From Acidimicrobiaceae bacterium (GTDB taxonomy: Bacteria; Actinomycetota; Acidimicrobiia; Acidimicrobiales; RAAP-2): 55,933 nucleotides of DNA. The stretch is from NCBI GenBank assembly GCA_003162475.1, contig PMOI01000022.1, positions 1 to 55,933 on the forward strand, in the 5' to 3' direction. Below are positions 42,913 to 49,850 of the stretch, piece after piece. The notes below the pieces were generated by a model that saw only the letters and a list, made by a program, of their open reading frames with translations, did not search any database and was not told the origin of the DNA. The position numbers and the translations under genes are program-made. Numbering within the stretch: the first letter of the stretch is position 1; the number at the start of each line of letters is the position of its first letter.

Positions 42913-42918
42913 ACGCTA
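42913..42918 (-). promoter_or_regulatory. Candidate -10 of the PASTA/RlpA gene
   Basis: TAGCGT on the minus strand; transcription from here would give a leader of about 45 bases containing both hairpins. Confidence 0.4.
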
Positions 42919-42974
42919 GGAGAGGGCGGCCGTTTAGGCAACTCGCCCTAAAAATCCGTGAAAATGCTGGTTTC

Positions 42975-43778
42975 TTAGTGCTTGCGCCCCGGAAAGTGGA
43001 AGAGCCGCGCCGAGTTCGCGGCCGTGGCCTCTTTGAAGAGCTCTTCGTCCTCGTCGCGCAGTTGCGCGACGTACGCGCCTACCACGGAGACGAACGACGG
43101 CTCGTTCGTTCGTCCGCGATAGGGCACCGGCGCCAAAAAAGGACTGTCGGTCTCGACGTGTAGTCGATGCAGTGGGACGAGCTTCGTCGCTTCTCGAAGC
43201 GACTCGGCGTTCTTGAACGTCACGACGCCGGAGATAGAAATGTCACAACCGAGTTCGAGGCAACCCTGCGCGTCATCGGGCGTGCCGGTGAAACAGTGGA
43301 TCACCGTTCGAGGCGGTACGCCCTCACTCTCAAGGATGCTGAAGAGGTCGTCGAAGGCGTCGCGCGCGTGCACGACGAGGGCCAGGTCGAGTTCGTGCGC
43401 GAGGGCGATTTGGGCCGAAAATGCTTGTCGTTGCTGGGTTCTGGACGAATGCTCGTAGAAGTAGTCGAGGCCGCATTCGCCAATGCCCACGAGACGTTCG
43501 TGCCCGGTTCTCGCGAGCGCCGCGACCGGTTCAAGGTCCTCTTTCGCGTCGTGCGGGTGAAGACCAACCGTGGCGTAGATCTCGACGGGTGAGGTGACGC
43601 GTGTGATCGCGAGGGCTTCGGCCGAACTCGCGGCGTCGGTGCCCACGACGACGACGCGATCGACTCCGGCTAGGTGCGCGCGTTCGAGCGTGTCGTTGAC
43701 GTCAGAGGGTTGTTCGTCGGCGGACGAGCGAAGAAAGATGTCCTGTAGGTGACAGTGCGCGTCGGTCCATCCGCTCAT
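42975..43778 (-). CDS. tatD: TatD family metal-dependent deoxyribonuclease
   Basis: 267 residues, TIM-barrel amidohydrolase-like fold. TDAHCHLQD (HxH metal ligands), IYATVGLHPHDAKE, GIGECGLDYFYEHSSR (bridging Glu), LVVHARDAFDDL, VIHCFTG and HVETDSPFLAP (Asp). TatD-type enzymes act as 3'-5' exonucleases on DNA. The ATG at 43778 overlaps the metG stop (ATGA); the metG-tatD-rsmA grouping is a common bacterial arrangement. Confidence 0.95.
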   Translation of the reverse strand: MSGWTDAHCHLQDIFLRSSADEQPSDVNDTLERAHLAGVDRVVVVGTDAASSAEALAITRVTSPVEIYATVGLHPHDAKEDLEPVAALARTGHERLVGIGECGLDYFYEHSSRTQQRQAFSAQIALAHELDLALVVHARDAFDDLFSILESEGVPPRTVIHCFTGTPDDAQGCLELGCDISISGVVTFKNAESLREATKLVPLHRLHVETDSPFLAPVPYRGRTNEPSFVSVVGAYVAQLRDEDEELFKEATAANSARLFHFPGRKH

Positions 43779-45307
43779 TCGTCGCTCTTGATGCGAGGAA
43801 AGAGCGGGGCACCCTTCACGACGGTCCCGCCCACCGGTGACTGACCCCAGACGGCGAATCGCGAGAAGGGCGCCGAGGCCGGTGAGCCAGTGAGGCCTAT
43901 CCGACGCCAGATCTCCTCGGCGACGCCCGGCATCGCCGGTGAGACGAGAATCGCCACGATCCTTATGGCTTCGAGGGCGTCTCCCATGACGGCGTCGACC
44001 TCGTCACCGGGTTCCATCTTCCACGGCGCCAGCGTCTCGAGATACGCGTTCGTGGCGCCAATGAGTGACCAGGTCGATTCCAACGCGCGCTGGGGCGCGA
44101 ACGCTTCCCACGCCTCGGACGCTCCTCGAAGTGCCGACTCTGCCTGAGCACGTAGTGGTGAGTCACTCCTTGACGCCGGCGCGACGCCCGCGCACTTGGA
44201 CGTGACGACGGTGGTGACGCGCGCCACGAGGTTGCCGAGGTTGTTCGCGAGGTCGGTGTTGTAGCGAGCGACGATACTTTCGAGCGAGAACTCACCGTCG
44301 TTGCCCAGCGCCGTCTCGCGTAACAGGTAGTAACGAAGTGGATCGACGCCAAACTCCTTGGTGAGCCCGATGGGTTCGATGTCGGTGAGCTTCACTCCCC
44401 CTTCGGCGGCCATGGTCTTGCCGAGTTTCTCGCCGCCCACCAAGAGCCAGCCGTTGACGTGGACGTGGTGCACGGGCTCGAGACCGGCCGCCATGCACAT
44501 CGCTGGCCACCAGACGCAGTGAAAACGAAGGATCTCCTTGCCAATGAGGTGATGTGAGTGGGGCCACCAGGTAGCGACCTCGTCGTCGTCCTGACCGTAG
44601 CCAATGGCCGTCAGGTAGTTGATCAGGGCGTCGTACCAGACGTAAAAGACGTGACGCTCGTCCCAGGGCACCGGCACGCCCCACGTGATCGAGGTGCGCG
44701 TGATGGAGATGTCGCGAAGTCCGCTCTTGATGAAGGCGTGGGCTTCGTTGCGCTTCGTTTCGGGGGTGACGAAGCCTGGGTGCTCGGCGTAGTACTCGAG
44801 GAGACGATCTTCGAAGGCGCTCAGGCGAAAGAACCAGTTCTCCTCTTCCATCTCGGTGAGCGGACTGTGGTGGATCGGGCACTTTCCGTTATCGCTGGCT
44901 TCGAGCGTGTAGTAGTCCTCGCAGCTCACGCAGTAGAGGCCCTTGTAGACGTCCTTGTAGATGTAGCCGTTCTCGTAGATCACCGAGAGGAACTTCTGCA
45001 CGGTGGTGTAGTGACGTGGTTCGGTCGTGCGAATGAAGTCGTCGTAACTGATGTCGAGTACGGACCAGGCCTCTCGAAAGCGCTCGGACACCTGGTCGGT
45101 CCACTCCTTGGGCGAAGACCCGTTCTTCGCCGCGGCGTCGGCCATCTTCTGGCCGTGCTCGTCGGTACCGGTGAGGAATTTGACGTCGTCGCCGGCCAAT
45201 CGGTGCCAGCGCGCGAGGGCGTCGGCGTTCACCGTCGTGTACGCGGAGCCCACGTGGGGCGCGTCGTTCGCGTAGTAGATGGGAGTCGTGATGTAGAAGC
45301 GGCCCAT
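43775..45307 (-). CDS. metG: Methionyl-tRNA synthetase
   Basis: 510 residues. Class I synthetase; charges tRNA-Met. FYITTPIYYANDAPHVGSAY contains the HIGH-box equivalent (HVGS), FLTGTDEHGQKM is conserved, CVSCEDYY...GKCPIH is the zinc knuckle, NGWLLVGGEKLGKTM covers the KMSKS-box position (here KLGKT), followed by DPLRYYLLRE and the anticodon-binding helices. No C-terminal tRNA-binding domain, as in many short bacterial forms. The HIGH and KMSKS boxes are both variant. ATG set by a TAACCT element six bases upstream. Confidence 0.95.
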   Translation of the reverse strand: MGRFYITTPIYYANDAPHVGSAYTTVNADALARWHRLAGDDVKFLTGTDEHGQKMADAAAKNGSSPKEWTDQVSERFREAWSVLDISYDDFIRTTEPRHYTTVQKFLSVIYENGYIYKDVYKGLYCVSCEDYYTLEASDNGKCPIHHSPLTEMEEENWFFRLSAFEDRLLEYYAEHPGFVTPETKRNEAHAFIKSGLRDISITRTSITWGVPVPWDERHVFYVWYDALINYLTAIGYGQDDDEVATWWPHSHHLIGKEILRFHCVWWPAMCMAAGLEPVHHVHVNGWLLVGGEKLGKTMAAEGGVKLTDIEPIGLTKEFGVDPLRYYLLRETALGNDGEFSLESIVARYNTDLANNLGNLVARVTTVVTSKCAGVAPASRSDSPLRAQAESALRGASEAWEAFAPQRALESTWSLIGATNAYLETLAPWKMEPGDEVDAVMGDALEAIRIVAILVSPAMPGVAEEIWRRIGLTGSPASAPFSRFAVWGQSPVGGTVVKGAPLFPRIKSDE

Positions 45308-45313
45308 GGATAG

Positions 45314-45319
45314 AGGTTA
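45314..45319 (-). promoter_or_regulatory. Leaderless-type -10 of metG-tatD
   Basis: TAACCT on the minus strand, exactly six bases before the ATG at 45307, in the 17-bp gap after rsmI. There is no room for a T-box or SAM riboswitch. Confidence 0.55.
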
Positions 45320-45324
45320 GTGAA

Positions 45325-46182
45325 CTAGAGAGGCTCGCCTCTTCGCAGCTCGAGCGCGTGTTCGTACACCTCGCGTCGCGCAACCACCAACATCTCAGCG
45401 ACGTAATCAACGGCGTCGCGCGTCGTCGCGCCGGCGTCGAACTGTTCGACGAGCGCCGCGCGCACGACGTCATCGTCCACTTCGGGGGTGAACGTCACGC
45501 CTTCGAGCACCACCACGATCTCGCCAATCACGTCGCGTTGGTCCAACGCGGCCGCCACGTCCATGAGCGTGCCGCGGATGACCTCCTCGTGGAGTTTGGT
45601 CATCTCTCGCGCGATCGCCACTCGTCGAGTCGGAAAAAGTTCCGCAAGTTCGTGCACGACGCCCTTGAGGCGCTGGGGCGACTCGTAGAAGACAATCGTG
45701 CGTTCTTCGCGGGACCACTGCTCGTAACTCTTCGTCCGATCACTGGTCTTTCGAGCGAGGAAACCCTCCATGACGAAGCGATCGGTCGAAAGTCCACTGA
45801 TGGTGAGGGCGGCGACGACGGCGGAGGGCCCGGGCGCCGTCGTCACGACGAGACCGGCCTCGATGATCGCCGCCACGACGCGACTCCCGGGATCGGAGAT
45901 TCCCGGCGTGCCCGCGTCGCTGATGAGGACAACGAGCTCACCGCCGCGAACATGCGCGACGATCTGGGCGCACTGGGCCGCTTCGTTGTGCTGGTGCAGG
46001 GAGTGAAGTCGGCCCCGTAGGGGAATGTCGTGTGCGCTGAAGAGCGTCCTCGAGTGGCGCGTGTCCTCGCAGTAGATGACGTCGGCCACAGCAAAGAGTT
46101 CCAACGCCCGACGAGAGAGATCGCCGAGGTTGCCGAGCGGCGTCGCGACGAGGACCAGCTGGCCAGCCTTCACCTCATCCAC
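45325..46182 (-). CDS. rsmI: 16S rRNA (cytidine(1402)-2'-O)-methyltransferase
   Basis: 285 residues of the tetrapyrrole-methylase fold. RsmI methylates the ribose of C1402 at the P site of 16S rRNA. Motifs: LVLVATPLGNLGDLSRRALE, YCEDTRHSRTLFSAHDI, VLISDAGTPGISDPGSRVV, and FYESPQRLKGVVHEL with ERTIV before it. GTG start with GAGGA seven bases upstream. It diverges from the bL37 gene and lies upstream of metG in the conserved rsmI-metG-tatD order. Confidence 0.96.
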   Translation of the reverse strand: MDEVKAGQLVLVATPLGNLGDLSRRALELFAVADVIYCEDTRHSRTLFSAHDIPLRGRLHSLHQHNEAAQCAQIVAHVRGGELVVLISDAGTPGISDPGSRVVAAIIEAGLVVTTAPGPSAVVAALTISGLSTDRFVMEGFLARKTSDRTKSYEQWSREERTIVFYESPQRLKGVVHELAELFPTRRVAIAREMTKLHEEVIRGTLMDVAAALDQRDVIGEIVVVLEGVTFTPEVDDDVVRAALVEQFDAGATTRDAVDYVAEMLVVARREVYEHALELRRGEPL

Positions 46183-46221
46183 GTTGATTTCCTCGTTTGG
46201 CTCGCGTCACGCTTTACCTAG

Positions 46222-46227
46222 TAACAT
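46222..46227 (+). promoter_or_regulatory. -10 element of the bL37 gene
   Basis: TAACAT eight bases before the ATG at 46236; no Shine-Dalgarno (spacer TGTCCCCT). Confidence 0.45.
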
Positions 46228-46235
46228 TGTCCCCT

Positions 46236-46319
46236 ATGTCAAAGCGGACCGTGAAGCGCAAACTACGCGCTAAAAAGAAGGCCAACCACGGCAAGAAGCC
46301 GAACTGTGGTCGAGGCTAA
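46236..46319 (+). CDS. Ribosomal protein bL37 (27 residues)
   Basis: 27 residues: MSKRTVKRKLRAKKK followed by ANHGKKPN and CGRG. The basic body and the ANHGKRPN-like ending match the tiny actinobacterial large-subunit protein bL37 found in mycobacterial ribosomes. The terminal CGRG is an addition of a few residues relative to the 23-24 residue mycobacterial form. Stop is four bases from the convergent GDPD gene. Too short for usual gene callers; its sequence and its own promoter make chance unlikely. Confidence 0.88.
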   Translation: MSKRTVKRKLRAKKKANHGKKPNCGRG

Positions 46320-46323
46320 CGCC

Positions 46324-47178
46324 TCAACCAAGTTTTCCGTCCCACGCACAGCCTCGTTCTTTCAACAGCGCGGCCAGTGGCGTGGGTCGATCACTAATCA
46401 GTCCATCTACGCCCATCTCGACGAGACGCGCCATCTCCTCAACGTCGTTGATCGTCCACACGTGCACCGCCGCGCCTGCCGCGTGGGACGCGTCGACGAA
46501 CGCTTCGGTGACCACGTCCACGTCACCGAAGGTGGCCGGGACTTGAAAGGCACTGACCGGCGGGACGACGGGCGTCCCTTCGAGCAGCGAAAAGTAGAAC
46601 GAGGCGGTCTCGTTCGTGGCCGCCGACGTCGCAACGCCTGGGGCGAGGGAACGAAAGTGCTGGATGGCCTCGTCGTGAAAGGACGCCACGATGACCGAGT
46701 CGGTGATCTCGAGACGCCGTAGTTCTTCGAAGAGAAGTGACTCGTAAGGTTCGACCTCGGGGCTGGTGCGCTTGAGGTCGAGGTTGAGTAACACGCCGGG
46801 GAACGCCGTCGCCACCTCTTCGAGCGTCGCAACGGCGTAGCGGCGATCACTCGGCGCACGGCCTCGAAGCAGGTACTCGCCCGGGTCTCGGCCAGGACTC
46901 ACGACGTCGCCCTCGATCCACCAGTACGCGTTGTCCATCTCGGAGAGTTCCTTGAGCGTGAGACGGGCGATCTCGCCTCGCTGGTTCGTGGTGCGATCGA
47001 CGGTCGCGTCGTGACAGACCACAAGGTGGCGATCCTTGGTCGCGTGTACGTCAAGTTCGATCGCACTCGCGCCCACGTCAAGCGCGTGTCCGATCGCGGC
47101 CAGGGTCGACGAGGGACTCTCGTAAGAGCCGCCTTGGTGCGCGAAGGCGATAACCCGACGCGCTAGCCACCGGCTCAT
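46324..47178 (-). CDS. Glycerophosphodiester phosphodiesterase family protein
   Basis: 284 residues, GDPD TIM barrel. IAFAHQGGSYESPSSTLAAI (first catalytic His; HQGG in place of HRG), IELDVHATKDRHLVVCHDATVDRTTN (metal ligands ExD and second His), LLNLDLKR and VWTINDVEEMARLVEMGVDGLISDRP. Such enzymes split glycerophosphodiesters to glycerol 3-phosphate and an alcohol. No signal peptide, so cytoplasmic. The ATG at 47178 overlaps the DUF3817 stop; a longer frame reads the upstream genes out of phase. Third gene of a coupled operon. Confidence 0.93.
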   Translation of the reverse strand: MSRWLARRVIAFAHQGGSYESPSSTLAAIGHALDVGASAIELDVHATKDRHLVVCHDATVDRTTNQRGEIARLTLKELSEMDNAYWWIEGDVVSPGRDPGEYLLRGRAPSDRRYAVATLEEVATAFPGVLLNLDLKRTSPEVEPYESLLFEELRRLEITDSVIVASFHDEAIQHFRSLAPGVATSAATNETASFYFSLLEGTPVVPPVSAFQVPATFGDVDVVTEAFVDASHAAGAAVHVWTINDVEEMARLVEMGVDGLISDRPTPLAALLKERGCAWDGKLG

Positions 47179-47501
47179 TTCGCGGGGAGACCTTGGGGGT
47201 AGAGCTTCACGCGCATCCGGTACTCCAGGTAAAAAGCGAGGCCCGGTACGAATCCCGCGAAAAGCATCAAGGCGAGATACGCCACGTTCAATCGGAACTT
47301 CGTGACGAGATTGAAGCACATGATCATGTAGATCGGATAGAGCACGATGCCGTGTCCTATGCCCACGACGTCCACGAAGAGATGGATCTGCCTCCAAAAG
47401 GTCAAATCCACGGTGTGCAACAGCAGGGTCACGAAGAGAATGAGGAGCGTGGTGCCCGTCACGAACGACAGAGTTCGATAGCGCCGGAAAGTGGCGTCCA
47501 C
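47175..47501 (-). CDS. DUF3817 family integral membrane protein
   Basis: 108 residues, three hydrophobic segments: RRYRTLSFVTGTTLLILFV, GIGHGIVLYPIYMIM and YLALMLFAGFVPGLAFYLE. The pattern (R.....FVTG...L, HG..Y..Y, FVPGL.F..E) is that of DUF3817, common in actinobacteria; function unknown. The GTG at 47501 shares one base with the preceding stop (TAGTG). A longer frame exists but would read through the two-helix gene in another phase. Followed by the GDPD gene with an ATGA overlap. Confidence 0.88.
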   Translation of the reverse strand: MDATFRRYRTLSFVTGTTLLILFVTLLLHTVDLTFWRQIHLFVDVVGIGHGIVLYPIYMIMCFNLVTKFRLNVAYLALMLFAGFVPGLAFYLEYRMRVKLYPQGLPAK

Positions 47502-47875
47502 TAATGGCCCCAGAGGCGCTTTTTTGGTACGTGCGACAGTTGCGCGAGGTGGTCGTTGTACGCCGAAAGAGTGGGATCCTCTTGTTCGATCTGCGCTGCT
47601 CTCGCGGCGCGAGCTTCGGCACGCATCGAATCTTCGTACTCGATTCGTTCCTTCTCTTGGGACTCGGTCACTTTCTCGATGTTCAACAGCGCGTACCAAC
47701 CGAGCACGCCGAGCACGGCGATCACGGGCCACTCAATGGAGTAGAGGAAACTCAGGGAATTGCCCTGCACTGCTCGACCAACCTGCCACCACCCCGCCAC
47801 GGCAGCGACGGCCACCCACAAGATGACGGCTAAGTGCAAGGCGAGTGCTCGACGAGAAAAATACTTGGAAGGCAC
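47501..47875 (-). CDS. Two-helix membrane protein (SURF1-N-terminus-like), next to ctaG
   Basis: 124 residues. FSRRALALHLAVILWVAVAAVAGWWQVGRA resembles the first helix of SURF1-type proteins, a second helix follows (WPVIAVLGVLGWYALLN), then a charged, probably coiled-coil tail (SQEKERIEYEDSMRAEARAARA) in the cytoplasm. Only the first part resembles SURF1, so it is not a full SURF1. Divergent from ctaG with a mirrored promoter, which fits a link to cytochrome oxidase assembly; this is inference. GTG start six bases after TAGGAT. Confidence 0.72.
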   Translation of the reverse strand: MPSKYFSRRALALHLAVILWVAVAAVAGWWQVGRAVQGNSLSFLYSIEWPVIAVLGVLGWYALLNIEKVTESQEKERIEYEDSMRAEARAARAAQIEQEDPTLSAYNDHLAQLSHVPKKRLWGH

Positions 47876-47935
47876 CGGTCCATCCTACTGAGCCGGTCTT
47901 CGCTTAAATCTCGGGTCGTAAGATGGACCAGTGCC
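47871..47935. promoter_or_regulatory. Mirrored divergent leaderless promoters of the two-helix gene and ctaG
   Basis: Left arm 47871-47887 and the reverse complement of right arm 47919-47935 agree at 15 of 17 positions. Each arm has a -10 (TAGGAT minus, TAAGAT plus), six bases and a GTG start. The arms are 31 bp apart. Confidence 0.6.
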
Positions 47936-48770
47936 CGCGATGACGAATCCGCCGTTTTCTTGGCATCATCTCAATCAGTGGGACTTGGGCGTTCTGCCCA
48001 TCCTTCTCTTGGTGATAGCGGGCTTGCTCTACGCGCGCGGCCTCTCGCGCACCACGACGTGGCCGCGCGTTCGTTCGGTCTGTTTCGCCTCAGGACTACT
48101 CGTCACTTTCTTCGCCACCCAGTCGTTCATCGGGGTGTACGACATGGAGTACTTCAGTGACCACATGGTGCAACACCTCTTGTTGATCATGGTGGCCGCT
48201 CCCCTCTTCGCCCTCAGCGCGCCCCTCGACCTTGCGTACCAAGCCGGCAACGCGACCATCCGGCGCTGGCTCGATAGCCCCCTCATGGCCCGTGTCACCC
48301 ATCCGCTCTTCGCCTTCGCCCTCTACTTCGTCTTCATTCCCATCACGCACTTGACGGGATTCATGAACCTGATGTTGCGCCACGAGTGGGTGCACCACCT
48401 CGAACACATTGGTTTTCTCGTCGTGGGCTACCTGTTCTTTCGCGCGGCCTTCGGCTTGGAGCGAGGTTTCAAACTTCACCCCGGTCTTCGCCTCGTCTAC
48501 GTGATGGCCGCGGTGCCCGTCGACACCTTCACGGGCCTCGTGCTCGGGATGTCGTCGAGGATTCCCTTTTCGGCGTACCCCGCCATGGCGCCGACGGGCT
48601 CGACGAGCGCGTGGCAGCTCTCCAACATCAAATTAGGCGGCGGCATCATGTGGATCGGTGGCGACGCGTTGATGTTGCTCGCCTGCATCCCCATTGCGGT
48701 GATGTGGGTGAAGTGGGAGACAGTTCGAACGAAAGAACTCGACGCGATTCTTGACGCGCAGGGCCTCTGA
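47931..48770 (+). CDS. ctaG: Cytochrome c oxidase assembly protein, CtaG/Caa3 type
   Basis: 279 residues with about seven membrane helices. FFATQSFIGVYDMEYFSDHMVQHLLLIMVAAPLF has the family His and Asp/Glu residues (YFSDHMVQHL), RHEWVHHLEHIGFLVVGYLFFRA follows, and MWIGGDALML lies near the end. This is the Caa3_CtaG family (PF09678), needed for copper insertion or assembly of cytochrome oxidase, and unrelated to Cox11-type CtaG. Start is GTG at 47931 (ATG three codons later is the alternative), six bases after TAAGAT. Confidence 0.93.
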   Translation: MPAMTNPPFSWHHLNQWDLGVLPILLLVIAGLLYARGLSRTTTWPRVRSVCFASGLLVTFFATQSFIGVYDMEYFSDHMVQHLLLIMVAAPLFALSAPLDLAYQAGNATIRRWLDSPLMARVTHPLFAFALYFVFIPITHLTGFMNLMLRHEWVHHLEHIGFLVVGYLFFRAAFGLERGFKLHPGLRLVYVMAAVPVDTFTGLVLGMSSRIPFSAYPAMAPTGSTSAWQLSNIKLGGGIMWIGGDALMLLACIPIAVMWVKWETVRTKELDAILDAQGL

Positions 48771-48773
48771 GAC

Positions 48774-49811
48774 CTAGAGCAGGCCCGCTTCGATGCCGAG
48801 CTCTTCGAGGTCGGCCTCGGGTCGCGCGCCGAGGTGGGTGATGACCTCGCCCGCGCAGAGCGAACCGAGTTCCGCTGCTTCAACCGGATCAGCGCCGAGC
48901 GCGAGGCCGTAGAGGAAACCCGACGCGAACATGTCGCCGGCACCGTTTTGATCGACGACGTGCTCGACCTCGATCGCGGGCACGCTCACGACGCCCGACA
49001 CGGTCGCGACGTCGGCACCACGAGGTCCGCGCGTCACCACGGCGAGCACACCGATCTCTTCGAGTGCGCCGAAGGCTTGTTCGAGATGTTCGAACTGAAA
49101 GAGCGAGAGGATCTCGGATTCGTTGGCGAGCAGGACGTCGATGTCACTGGTCACGAGATCGAGGAAGTCGCGTCGATGGCGATCGACGCAGAACATGTCC
49201 GACAACGAGAGCGCGACCATCGAGTCATGCTCGTGCGCGAAGTTGACGACCTTTCGAATGGACTCCTTCGCGGGCGGCAAGTCGAAGAGGTAGCCTTCGA
49301 CGTAGGTGATCTCGGAGCGCGCGATGAGGTCTTCCTTGATGTCACTGACGTTCAGTTTGTTCGAAGCCCCGAGGTAGGTCGCCATGGTGCGCTGCGCGTC
49401 GCTCGTGATGAACACGTGACAGCGACCGGTGGCGCCTTCGTCGGGTTTCGCGACGGCGAGATCGAGTTCGACGCCCATTGACTTGAGGTCGTGGCGAAAG
49501 CGCTCGCCGAACTCGTCGTCGGCGACTTTGCCGATGTAACCGCACGTCCCTCCGAGCGCGGCGACGCCCGCGATGGAGTTCGCGACCGATCCCCCGGACA
49601 TCTGAATGGTCGGACCCATGGCGTTATAGAAGACGTCGAGCTGATCCTCATCGATAAGGGACATCGCGGCCTTGACGAGTCCGAGCGTGCGAAAGACCTC
49701 GTGTTCATCTTCAGTGATGATGTCGAGCATGGCGTTGCCAATGCCGGTGACGGCGAGTCGATGAGGGCCAGGTTTCATACGCAGCGAAACGGGCGTGGGG
49801 GTAGATGTCAC
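48774..49811 (-). CDS. PfkB family sugar/adenosine kinase
   Basis: 345 residues, ribokinase fold. N-terminal VTGIGNAMLDIITEDE, MSGGSVANSIAGVAALGG (substrate GG), GKVADDEFGERF, then LLANESEILSLF, VVTRGPRGADV and the anion hole/catalytic DQNGAGDMFASGFLYGLALG (Asp is the base). It resembles adenosine-kinase-like PfkB proteins; the substrate could be adenosine or a sugar. GTG at 49811 is six bases after TACGCT. Convergent with ctaG at a 3-bp gap. Confidence 0.93.
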   Translation of the reverse strand: MTSTPTPVSLRMKPGPHRLAVTGIGNAMLDIITEDEHEVFRTLGLVKAAMSLIDEDQLDVFYNAMGPTIQMSGGSVANSIAGVAALGGTCGYIGKVADDEFGERFRHDLKSMGVELDLAVAKPDEGATGRCHVFITSDAQRTMATYLGASNKLNVSDIKEDLIARSEITYVEGYLFDLPPAKESIRKVVNFAHEHDSMVALSLSDMFCVDRHRRDFLDLVTSDIDVLLANESEILSLFQFEHLEQAFGALEEIGVLAVVTRGPRGADVATVSGVVSVPAIEVEHVVDQNGAGDMFASGFLYGLALGADPVEAAELGSLCAGEVITHLGARPEADLEELGIEAGLL

Positions 49812-49817
49812 TTAGCG

Positions 49818-49823
49818 AGCGTA
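49818..49823 (-). promoter_or_regulatory. Leaderless-type -10 of the PfkB kinase gene
   Basis: TACGCT on the minus strand, exactly six bases before the GTG at 49811. Confidence 0.55.
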
Positions 49824-49836
49824 GAAGATTTGGCTC

Positions 49837-49842
49837 TAAGGT
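49837..49842 (+). promoter_or_regulatory. -10 element of pepN
   Basis: TAAGGT eight bases before the ATG at 49851, back to back with the kinase promoter in a 39-bp gap. Confidence 0.45.
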
Positions 49843-49850
49843 ATTTACAC

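Noticed and set aside
42861..42974. ydaO (c-di-AMP) riboswitch before the PASTA/RlpA gene
   Set aside because: Wall hydrolase genes of actinobacteria often have one, but the leader is too short and the conserved core is not visible; only two simple hairpins remain.
45308..45324. SAM or T-box riboswitch upstream of metG
   Set aside because: Only 17 bp separate rsmI and metG, and a leaderless -10 occupies them.
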